64,000 bases of DNA, taken from Haemaphysalis longicornis. Its lineage: Eukaryota > Arthropoda > Arachnida > Ixodida > Ixodidae. Under the pieces are notes generated by a model, which did not search any database, had not been told where the DNA came from, and saw only the letters and a program-made list of their open reading frames with translations. The position numbers and the translations under genes are program-made. The stretch spans positions 161,671,416 to 161,735,415 of the forward strand of contig CM023452.1 of NCBI GenBank assembly GCA_013339765.2. Reading direction: 5' to 3'. Positions 55,293-64,000 of the stretch are shown in pieces (the first letter of the stretch is position 1; every line of letters begins with the position of its first letter).

Positions 55293-55419
55293 AGACTGAT
55301 AGGATAAAGCAGTGAGAAAGTATCCGAAAGTATGCGAAAACATCAACAATTGTATGGGTGTAAAAAAGAAATAGGAACGGTTTACCGTGAGTGCAGCTGC
55401 TTCCTTGAGGTGCACCTGC

Positions 55420-55700
55420 ATTTATCCGTAAAGCCGCGATCAAAAGTACACCAAGTTCAACAAAATAGCATCTATGCCTCAAATACCATATTCCACACCG
55501 ACCTAACTTCCTTATAATGATAGGGTGTTTTATAGAGTCAAGCCCTTTACTAAAATCATGGTAGTAACGCAGCCCAATGTGATTGTTTGAAAATGATCTA
55601 GAACACAATCTTTTTGAGAAATGAGCACTGCGCTGATGAAGTAACGTTAAACGTTTCTGTAAATGATGTGAGTCCCCGAGGATAATTTTCTGAAACACCA
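55420..55700 (-). pseudogene. LINE reverse-transcriptase fragment
   Basis: The minus frame reads YHDFSKGLDSIKHPIIIRKL, GRCGIWYL, and after a compressed segment RINAGAPQGSS. This matches D-F-S-K-A-F-D-x-I-x-H-x-x-L-x-x-K-L...G-V-P-Q-G-S of jockey/CR1-like RTs, with motif A's second Asp retained. The fragment is short, and its downstream frame (to 54949) is unrelated sequence rich in hydrophobic residues. Confidence 0.6.
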
Positions 55701-55709
55701 TTCAAAACA

Positions 55710-57150
55710 TGGGGATTGGCTCTTAAACGTCAAACAACGTATTTTTGCCGAACACCAAATGACGAATATAAATGCAATTAGATCCTGTTGTACTCTGTAA
55801 ATTCTTTCAGAGGTCGCTGGCTGAATTTATCGTTGAGGCGGGCTTATGGAAAGGCGTGTGAGGCATTAAGAATTGTTAGGGAAAGTGATAGGTTAGCAGC
55901 CGTTGTTATAGGCGGGTTTTCGCCGCACAATATCGTTGTACTGACATTTTCCAATATTTTAATTCTGACACTGATGCTCCCTGTTTAAGGCATTTATCTG
56001 AATTGGCATATTTGTAAACGATCTGCAGGTTCTTGCCATAAACATATTGACTTAGGTTCCCGCATTTAATGTTTATTATACTCCTCTACATAATCTGTTC
56101 GCTAATAACAGACAATGTATCGAAGGAGTACGGAATATTATAGACAACCTGGAAGTGATTAACGTTTGTGTGGAGTTGGTCCAGATGTTATGGTCACAAG
56201 AAGAAGGGGTGGAGGACTGTTGCAGAAAGCACAACGCTCACCCATCTGCGAAAATGATAACGCATTTGATGTCAAACAACTGTGTATACTGTGTAAATCC
56301 AGCTGATTAATTCAACCGTCCCATTTACGGTGAAGTTTCAAGAGTAACGGAGGGTGCAGCGAGACGGGCGCCTTTGCTCATAGGTATTGAACTCATTCGG
56401 TGGCCACCGTTCGGCTGGTGTCGTGTGGCGTGTGGGACGGAAATGAAGTTAAATAACATTGCTGCTTCTCAGCCATTTGGCCTATTTAATTTTGTCATTA
56501 TTTTTCTCTTTCCACCGTCAAAACTAAGCACTTGTCGCAGCAAGCGTAGAGCGCTTGATAGACTTTTCCAAAACGGTGCTTGTAACATCGATATCGCGCG
56601 TCCCAGCAGCGCCTTTCTAAAGCCGTGATTGTACCAGTTGTATCGATCCTCCGACAGGTGGCGACACGAGTCTCGCCCGAGCGCAGAGACGTTGTCCTGC
56701 GCACGTTCGCCAGCCGAACTACCAGCTTAAACAGCACTCGCTGTAAAAAGTGGAAAAAAAATTATACCATCTTCTCGTGGGGAACCATGAGGAGGATGCG
56801 AAGCATCATAGGGGTTCCGTGTAGGTTCCATTGTGTTGCCGTTATGTTGTTTCATTTATCGGAGCATGAATGGGAACGTAGTGTGAACCCCCTTTTAGAG
56901 AAAGAGCAATCTAGAGAAATGTAGAGACAGCGAAGAGACCGACACCGGCGTTATCTGATCGAACACCTCCTGGTTCTCGTCTTTATTTTATTGCGTGCTC
57001 ACGCTCCTACCCCGCTGCCCGCCCTCTTCGTCCTCTTCCCTGGTCGAGCTGCAATACGCGTGGCGCTTCCCGCCACAGCTTTCCCACGGAGAATTCAACA
57101 TCCTCCTCTAAATTTTCAGTTCGTCGTGTCCGTTGACGCTCAGCTTCTCG
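55710..57150. other. unassigned sequence
   Basis: No coding motif. GATGCGAAGCATC at 56795 is a short palindrome, and its ATGC(T/G)(T/A)CGCATC form recurs at 57389 beside the tRNA-like SINE. Confidence 0.4.
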
Positions 57151-57159
57151 TGCATTCGT

Positions 57160-57405
57160 TCTATCAGTAGCTTCTTGGCGTAGTTTGAATTTGAAGGACA
57201 TAAGGTGCGTTCGTACCACTTGCTCCTGTCTCGGTTTTGTAGCGCAGTGGGAAGAGCGCCAAGTACCTCCCGTTGCGGCCGGAGAGTCGTGCTTTCGAAA
57301 CCTGGCGCCGCTATTTCTTTTTTTTTATAGTGTAGGGTTAGGGGTGCGAATGGACGGATGACGGGCGACGGCGAATGACGCCGAGAGCAAGAGATGCTTC
57401 GCATC
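57160..57405 (+). repeat. tRNA-like SINE, copy 2
   Basis: TTCTTGGCGTAGTTTGAATT, then GTAGCGCAGTGGGAAGAGCG (A-box-like), CTTTCGAAACCTGGCGCC (B-box-like), TTTTTTTTTATAGTGTAGGG and AGGGGTGCGAATGG. Collinear with 35715-35985, including the non-tRNA flanks. Confidence 0.65.
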
Positions 57406-57409
57406 TAAA

Positions 57410-59435
57410 AGAAAACCGGATGCATTTACAGTATTTACCGCTGAGATGTGTCCGAGGCCGCACCAAACATCCCACTCCCTTATCTTACAACGTCCCCCAT
57501 CTCTGTCGTCGTCGCTCGGCAGCACCAGGGGGTAAAAATATAAATTGCTTTAGTGTCACGGCACCAAAGGACCATAGGGAGACATCTTCGAAAATGCTAT
57601 GAAGGCATGACCAGGATATCGTAGAATAATTTATTGTACCTAGAAAGCCCTTGGCTACACACACGTGTAGGTTCCGGCCTAACGTCTCTATCCGCCGCGA
57701 GCAGGATGTGGCTCATATGCGGTATGGTAGGACCTGACATCCCCATGTCAACGCACAGATCGGATGGGATGAGTCATGAACTGTCACCATTGGATGGGTG
57801 CAGTCCGAAACCGCTCTGTTTTTATTTTAGAGTATATCTCCACGGAACAATTTTAAGTCTGTTCTCAGAACAGCCAACCACTTCACTCGTAGGAAATTGA
57901 AGGGCTATCTATTAAAGCAAACTGTTCAGCCTCTTCCTGATGGAGTCAGTAGTGCACAACATTCCAACACAGTTGACGCAGCTTGGATCTTGGGAGGGGT
58001 GCATGGACGCGCAAAATTAGACAGCAAACTCATCCACCCCTATCTGTAATGACGACAATGATTCAACGCGTGGTTTTCTTCGTGCCAAAGCAGACGGAAA
58101 AGAGTCAAAGTGAAAGCCACAGCGATCAAAAATTCAAACTGCGCGCGAGTTAGAGTCAAAGCTGAACCATCCAAACTCTAAACGGTCTGCGAATCAGTCC
58201 ACACTGCGAAAACAACGAGCGAGTCCCTTACGATCAATGGTCTCATTTATTCATCGCCGTCATTAGATGAAGTGTTGCATGATTTTAGGGTAACCCTTGG
58301 TGAATAATATGCGAGTAAAGAATGAACAAATTGATCGCTCGGTAATTCTGAAGAATATTTTTATAAATAACTATTTAGCCGGCGTTCTCCACACCGGGGG
58401 TGCGAATGGCCTGGTATTGCGAGCCTAATTCTGCCAACTTTCGTAGTGCAATAACCACGTCCTTGCTTTACTCCGCCTGTATTGATTGTGCCCAAGTCGA
58501 AGTTGTAATTATTGCCTTGCTGTTAATTTATAGCGAAACTTCCGGTGGCTCAGCTAAGGGAGTATCCGGAGGCATTGTGTGCACAGAAAACTCTTCCGGC
58601 TCAACCGCATCCGCATGCCCGAAAAAACCAGCCTACAGAGGATTTAGAAGTGTTAAGGGGTGACAGTGGCTGAGTTGATGAACAATGACTTGCATCTATG
58701 GGCACTGGTAAGTAGGAAGGGCGCTTCGGAGGGAGCGAGCGAAACGCGTCAGAATGCGCACGTCAAAGTCAAAGTCGGGAAGCACACCTCAAACTACAAT
58801 GGCTGCCGGAGCAGCGTCAACGTGATAGTGGAAAATACCATCCGCGCGTTACTTCTAATTGGGTTGGCCAACGGTCATGCCACAGCGGGTCTGAACGCGC
58901 TTGCTCGCTCTGCGCTCTGCACTCGCTCGCGAGCCCGTCGAGACCGGCTGTGGTCATACGTACGCCTAGGACATGGGACATGGATATTGTGAGGAAGAAT
59001 AAAAAGAATATAAAATATTTAAATGCCTCAGCCTGTGCCACTAGGAGCCGGCAGCCTACAATCAGCGACGCCACCAGGAGGATCGGGGAACGCCGCTGGT
59101 AACGCTGAAGCAGGGGTTCCGCGAGCAGGTGCCGATGCGGCAGCCAGTTACAGGTTCTTTGGTTAACGTCCGTACAAAGAGCGCGTTCGCATCCCTTTAT
59201 TAAGTGCTTAGCACTTTAGGACTGCGCCTTGTCGTAGCTCGCTCGCTGGGCCCAAGAAGAGCTGGCGCTTTGTCGTAGCCGCTGTCCTCCCGGCGTAACC
59301 CAAAGGCTTCGAAATGCAAGCCGTTTATACAGTCATAAGTGTCCGAAACTCGTGAACCTCTGGCGCGTGTCATACCTCTCCCGTTGTTTAAAGCAAAGAA
59401 AGCTGTAGTTACGTTTGAAGCAAAATATACGTAAC
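57410..59435. other. unassigned sequence
   Basis: No recognised gene. The frame at 58400-58663 has an ATG-like start and a Ser/Gly-rich end but no domain. Confidence 0.4.
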
Positions 59436-59439
59436 AAAC

Positions 59440-60260
59440 CGCCAGCGCCCGCGTTTATTCAGTTAGGAACGCTCTTCGGGCGGGTTTTTACGATAGTGAG
59501 CGAAAACGTGGCAGTGCAACGACGGCACGTGCGGGTGGAAAAGCAAGCAAAACATTGGCCGCGTATCTGCTCCTTTCGTTGCAAATGTCGTCAAAAGTCG
59601 ATAGTCTTTGTAGATATTTGCCAAGGAAATGCCCTCCTTTGCTTTCCCGCTCACCTCTCATGCTGTTCCTGTCCGTCGCGCTCATCCCAAGGTAAACACA
59701 CTAAAGGTTTGCGCAAGGCGATTTGAATTTACCGCGTTCTACTGCTACAGGCCGGGTTCCACGATGCCAGCGCTGCAGTACGGCGGAGACGCGCGTGAAT
59801 GGAGGCGGCCGACTACAAGGTTTATAGAGCCGCGTGGCCGTGCTCCACGTGCGTTCCAAGCAGAACGTGGAACCTAGCTAGTGGAACCTTTCGTTGCTGT
59901 TGCCACGTGATTTTTCATATGCCGCCAGGAGGCGGCGGTTTTCTGCAGTGGGTGTAGAATAGCATTTGTTATAAAAAAATCAAGCATTCATGAATTTTTT
60001 AATAAAGGAACGCTGTAAATATCCCTTGTGTACTAATTTCCTGCCTTATTTGCGTAATGTCTTGTTCTTGTTCGACAAAGTTAACAAGTATGAACATATA
60101 AACCAGGCTTCGACGTTTACATTTGACTATGAGTATATAAGACTATTGCGCAATATCAGTTTTACTTTGGCCGGTTGGCTGAATCGAGTTACAGACAGAC
60201 GGACAGACAAACCAAAATTTCTGGGTTTAAGTAGCCCAAGAAAGACTATCGTCTTTAAAA
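59440..60260. repeat. A/B repeat cluster, 5' group
   Basis: Unit A (59560-59890) contains CGTTGCAAATGTCGTC and AAGTCGATAGTCTTTG. Unit B (60060-60260) contains AACAAGTATGAACA, GGCCGGTTGGCTGAATCG, a CAGACAGACGGACAGAC run and AAGAAAGACTATCGTCTTT. Both recur downstream at 62.0-63.1 kb. Confidence 0.65.
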
Positions 60261-60515
60261 AGAACGACTCCCGCTGGCGAAGGTTCAGGCGGGGGGTGCG
60301 CGAGCACTGGGAAGGCGGAAAGTTCGAATTGAAGTGGGTGGTAGCAGTGAGCGGATAACGGCACTGTAGCCCATTATGGCGAATCACTGCTCTGCACTTC
60401 CGACGGCTTTCACGTTGAGTGGAATGGCTTTTTTTACATAGGTGGTCCGTTTCGTCGTAGGGGCAGGCATTACCCCAAACTGTCGGGATTTGGCGTTCCG
60501 CGCTTTACTTTGCAG

Positions 60516-60723
60516 TGAAGGAGTTCATCTGTACCGTTGGAGCATATGCGGTGGTGCCGCTGATGTACCCGAAGGATGGACTATGTGACTACCTCTACTA
60601 CACCGAAGTTGGCGTCTTCAACCACAAAATCACTTTTACTGAAGTCGAACTGAGCTGGACGCTGTTCCAACAGCAAGCGAAGTCCCTCCAGAAGACAGGG
60701 GCCGGAATTTCTTTCGACGCTCG
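60516..60723 (+). CDS. internal exon, tick-expanded secreted (trans)glycosidase-like family
   Basis: The acceptor TTTACTTTGCAG precedes 60516 and the donor CTCG/GTCAGT follows 60723. The exon reads EFICTVGAYAVVPLMYPKDG, LCDYLYYTEVGVF, TEVELSWTLFQQQAKSLQKT and GAGISFDAR. I recognise C-T-V-G...M-x-P-x-D-G-L-C-D-Y-x-F/Y-Y-T-D/E...W-x-x-F...K-T-G-x-G-x-S-F-D as the first conserved block of a large tick family of secreted proteins resembling (trans)glycosidases. The molecular function is unknown. It joins the next exon in phase 2 (FDAR/YVTALQ), which is strong support that it is real. A signal-peptide exon is not found in the window. Confidence 0.7.
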
Positions 60724-60729
60724 GTCAGT

Positions 60730-61630
60730 AAACGCTCGATTAAAGTGAATGATCGCAATGCTGCCGTACATATTGCGGGTAAACAGGCACGCAGGAGGGA
60801 ACACCCACGGTTGCGCTCCGAATTCCGACAGACAATCCGCGGGTAAACACTGTATGTGAAAGACCAAGGGTTTGGCATTTGGCGATAGTTCCAGTTGTCG
60901 AAACAATGAGGCGCAATGCAAATAAAGTATCATCCTGCTTTCTCTTTTCAATTGCGCATGAACCCGAGAAACAGTAACGAAAGGATCTTGTGCGTAGAAA
61001 TGCGGATCACATTTATATTCCGCCGTGAAGTAGCAAGCTACCAGGCGAGCAGCGATCACTGGGCGCGAACTTTCGTGTCCTGTCTTAGGAACACGTCAAT
61101 GGGAGCCTTCTTTCCTTGTTCCCCACGGGGAAGTTTCTCGACTGCATTGAACCAATCATTAAATCTTAAATATTTCCCTTAACAGGACATTATTGCACAT
61201 GGCATATCGGGAGTGAGTTTAATGTTGGCAAAAATATTTTGTTGACATTGGAAACACTGCAGTTGGCCAGCCTTCGTCACTAAACGTAAATGAACAAGAT
61301 CTAGTTCGTTTTACCGCATTCAGGTGCGAGTGATACAATGAGTAGATGCTAGACTGCATTCTTGAATTTTGCAGTGATTCTTAGTGAAAGCAGCGGAGTT
61401 CGCAAATAACCGTGACCACTTTATAGGAGCGCTAAAAGAAGCCGCAGTTTCCTTCAGTGGCTGTGCTCTCGTGCGGAAGAGGTTTCAAATATGTTGTGTA
61501 AACCACGTGTCTGACTTTACAAAAACCTAACATCGTGTTTGGTATGCCGATGAGCAAAACTGGGCATGTGTTTGAATATCTCTCCAGCAGAAAAAAATCG
61601 TAGCCTAAAATCTTTCTTCAATTCTTTTTT
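60730..61630. other. intron between the two secreted-family exons
   Basis: 910 bp, no repeat recognised. Confidence 0.6.
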
Positions 61631-61633
61631 CAG

Positions 61634-61787
61634 CTACGTTACAGCACTCCAGCTAAAGCATAAGGCCGTCAAAGCGCAGCTAAACGCGCTCGCAGCCAAT
61701 AACATCAAGCACTATGGACTCCTCAATGTCAGGGGTCCTGACGCCGAATTGAAGACTATGTTTTCCAATGCCCGTCTCGTGATTGAA
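61634..61787 (+). CDS. second internal exon, same secreted family
   Basis: The acceptor TTCTTTTTTCAG precedes 61634 and the donor GAA/GTAAGT follows 61787. After one shared base the frame reads YVTALQLKHKAVKAQLNALA, ANNIKHYGLLNVRG and PDAELKTMFSNARLVIE. The L-x-x-N-x-I-x-H-Y-G-L-L-x-V motif is the second block of the family. Length 154 nt, phase 2 in and phase 0 out. No stop occurs in either exon, and the codon choice is coding-like. The remaining exons would lie beyond the window or among the repeats downstream. I found none up to 64 kb. Confidence 0.7.
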
Positions 61788-62029
61788 GTAAGTGCTATAG
61801 ATTGTGGTCCTGTAATAATGCCACTCTAGGGTAAATGTAGTTTGCTGAGTAAGCTGCTGTGAAAGAGGAGCGGGAGGATGAAGAGGAGGTGGAGATCACA
61901 CCAGGATTGAAAAGCTTCTTTCGGCTCGGTCAGCTCTTCCTGTTCATTCGTTTTCGTTGTATTACTATTCGTTTTCGTTGTATTACCAACCGCGCGGATA
62001 TGCCACCACACAGGGACCTATCGCCTTTC

Positions 62030-63180
62030 GACCTCTACCTCGGGCGGCTTTTGCTTTCTGATAAAGCCAAACAAACAAGTGTCGTCGTATCTGCTCCCTT
62101 TGCTGCAAATGTCGCCGAAAGACGATAGTCTTAAGCCGCCCCTGACACGTATCTCTCTTCCCTCTCTCCACCGCCCGCCTCTCACACCCTTCTCCTCCCG
62201 CCTCACTCTTCTTATTATAAATGCGCTGGAGGTTTGCTCAAGTCAATTCAATTTCCCCTCGTTCCACTGTAACGCGCCTCCTACTGGAACCCTTCGTTAC
62301 TATGGGACTTCTTGGAACGCCGCCACGAGACGCAGGCCCGGGAGCGAGGGGTTTGTTGTAATTTTGATTGAAACCCGGGGTCAGACAGACACACAGACAG
62401 ACCACGAGTTTCGCGTTTAACGAATTTGGCCACTTATCTCTTCGCTGCATTGGAAATGTTGTCGAAAGACAATAGTCTTGTGCCGCCCCTGCATCGCCTC
62501 TGTTCTCTTGGCGGGCCACGTCTCACTCCATTTCTCTCCCATTTCCCTCCTCCCATATTAAGCACTGCGGAGGATCGCTCAAGTTAGTTCAATTTTGTCG
62601 CGTTTCACTGTTCGCGCCACCTACTGGAATGTTCTGGTACTTTTTAAAAAAGAACACTCCCACGAGGGAGCGTCGCAAGCTCTTTTTGTAATTTGAGGTC
62701 AAAAGATTTTCTCAGTGCGTATTCTTTAAACTGCTATCGCAAAAGCAAGGAGCCTTGTCATTTGTTTTTAAAAAATGCACCGTTCACTTATGTATTGATG
62801 TCTTGCTGCAAATATGCGGTTTTCTTTTTGCTTAACAATGTTTACAAGTGTGAACACTGCTCCTAGATTTAGTCGTTTTGAAATCTTTTGTCTATACGAA
62901 CGTGTCGCTCAAGAATTTTTTCACCCTTCGGCCGGGAGGCTGAATCAGGGGTCACACAGAGAGAGACACATACACATCAGTATTTTTGGCGTTTATATAG
63001 CCAAGAAAGACTATCCTCTCAAAAAAAGCCCGCGTATATGCTGACTTCGTTGCAAATTTTGTCGAGACACCATCGTTATCTGCCACCCCTGCTACGTAGA
63101 TGCCTATCTTCTTTTTCCCTCCAACTTCTCACGCTTCTCTTCTTCCGTTTCGCTCCTGCAACGATAAACACAGTAGAGAA
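62030..63180. repeat. A/B repeat cluster, 3' group
   Basis: Unit A occurs at 62087 (GAAAGACGATAGTCTTAAGC), 62433 (GAAAGACAATAGTCTTGTGC) and 63033. Each is followed by (G/C)CCGCCCCTG or CCACCCCTG, then a CTCTC-rich block. Unit B occurs partly at 62375 (CAGACAGACACACAGACAGA) and fully at 62825-63020. Confidence 0.7.
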
Positions 63181-63281
63181 TAAATACATGATACGCTGGG
63201 TACACGCCAGTAATAAACACATAAAACAAAAAAGGCATACTTCGCGGCAATGTGGAAGACCAACAATATTCCTTGCATAAC

Positions 63282-63459
63282 TAAATTCCCAGGGCAAACA
63301 CGTCTTGAGTCAGCCAGTACTGATCTTTGTTTCTTAGGTCCTCAACAGTAATGTCTCTGAAACACTTGATTCGTGTGTCACCGGGTGAGATGATTTCGGA
63401 GGTGATAAATTTCCTTGCGTGGAAAAGACTAACCACTGTTTGTGCACTGTAGGGTAAGG
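63282..63459 (-). CDS. candidate terminal exon, unknown gene
   Basis: On the minus strand the acceptor ACCTTACCCTACAG precedes 63459. The frame reads QTVVSLFHARKFITSEIISP, GDTRIKCFRDITVEDLRNKD and QYWLTQDVFALGI, then a stop at 63282. With donor GC/GTAATG of the exon at 63691-63893 the phase is compatible (YPGA/AQTVV). The sequence is not low-complexity and both splice sites are good. I do not recognise the family. Confidence 0.4.
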
Positions 63460-63688
63460 TTACTAAATTTCAGTTGTGAGTACATTGCTTGACCATGTTC
63501 TTGCTCTTGCGACGAAGTGTTGCGCTGGATGGAAGTACAAAATAAAGCGTTTGGCTCCTATCACAGAACCTGATACAAGAACATAAAATAAGCGAGTATA
63601 TCCCCATTTAAACGTGGTATTGATGGCTCGCTGGCAGATTGCAATTGTTCTAATTATTGTTTTGCGCAGGAATAGCATTACGCACCCG

Positions 63689-63893
63689 GATATGATAAAT
63701 TCATGATGACATCATCCGCCATTAAGTTTATGTTTGAAGTACCAGTAGGACCCGACAATAAGTATTCTATGCCGTCAGTTGGCACGCCGTACTTCTCCGG
63801 GTAGCAACCGTGTCTCAAGAAAGAAATCTTCGAGAAGGCGTTAAGTTCCCTGCGGTGCAAACAATTTGGCCCTATTGCGCCATGCAGAAAATG
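63689..63893 (-). CDS. candidate internal exon, unknown gene
   Basis: The acceptor CTTTACATCGCAG precedes 63893 on the minus strand. The frame reads GHFLHGAIGPNCLHRRELNA, FSKISFLRHGCYPEKYGVPT, DGIEYLLSGPTGTSNINLMA and DDVIMNLSYPG. It ends at GTGCGT or GTAATG donors near 63690. Two Cys, a PTDGIEY turn and a hydrophobic end look like a folded protein, but I know no family. Upstream exons would lie beyond 64 kb. Confidence 0.4.
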
Positions 63894-64000
63894 GCCTGCG
63901 ATGTAAAGAGCAGATAAAAACACAATTGACTATGCATTTGAATTGTGAATGGAACCCGGGTCTACTTAGGGATTGCATCAAACTACACAAACTACAAGTA

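Noticed and set aside
54949..55701. 250-codon minus frame as a single protein
   Set aside because: Only the first ~90 residues resemble RT; the rest is unrelated hydrophobic sequence over a minisatellite.
57236..57310. Possible second tRNA gene
   Set aside because: Same reason: second copy of the same SINE with shared non-tRNA flanks.

Overview
The window looks like a repeat-dense intergenic/intronic piece of a hard-tick (ixodid) genome. The evidence is an I-type LINE family with ORF1 zinc knuckles, endonuclease, RT and RNase H present in many decayed copies, an RTE-type LINE, (TTGA)n-tailed and tRNA-like SINE repeats, and two spliced exons of a secreted protein family that I recognise as expanded in ticks. 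There is no prokaryotic gene organisation, operon or CRISPR array. Almost everything recognisable is mobile-element derived and broken, and many copies are nested inside one another.

Layout. 1-2.96 kb: simple and tandem repeats. 2.96-12.46 kb: a minus-strand I-type LINE split by a terminal-inverted-repeat (TIR) DNA element (3455-9842, TTAA duplicated), which itself carries a plus-strand LINE whose ORF1 has a decayed SGNH-esterase domain. 12.5-19.6 kb: unassigned sequence with SINE copies, a 47-bp tandem repeat and a long (TTGA)n run. 20.0-21.1 kb: another minus LINE fragment. 22.0-33.7 kb: the remains of a large PIF/Harbinger transposon. It has a MADF-BESS DNA-binding gene on plus converging on a DDE transposase gene on minus. 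Splice sites are still visible in both, and the element has been invaded by at least four other elements. 34.9-41.2 kb: LINE C-terminus, tRNA-like SINE, foldback element and RTE LINE. 41.2-47.4 kb: a minus I-type LINE interrupted by a 2.9-kb LTR retrotransposon and by a SINE. 47.4-51 kb: AT-rich, nothing recognised. 51.3-55.7 kb: two hairpin SINE-like insertions with 10-14 bp direct repeats, a LINE ORF1 with a duplicated FP-like domain, and an RT fragment. 57-63.2 kb: tRNA-like SINE and a diverged A/B repeat cluster surrounding two real-looking exons. 63.3-63.9 kb: two minus-strand candidate exons of an unknown gene.

The most unusual object is the LTR retrotransposon at 41734-44628. It has 226-bp TG...CA LTRs, a perfect CGTAC duplication, a primer-binding site, a polypurine tract, gag zinc fingers and protease. 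Where RT, RNase H and integrase should be, it carries an open, GC-rich coding segment resembling the pseudo-GTPase region of p190-type RhoGAP proteins. It therefore looks like a non-autonomous retroelement that captured a host signalling-gene fragment.

The layers give relative ages: I-type LINEs are the oldest, then DNA elements and the LTR element inserted into them, then further LINEs and SINEs. All family names rest on motif recognition from memory, without database searches.
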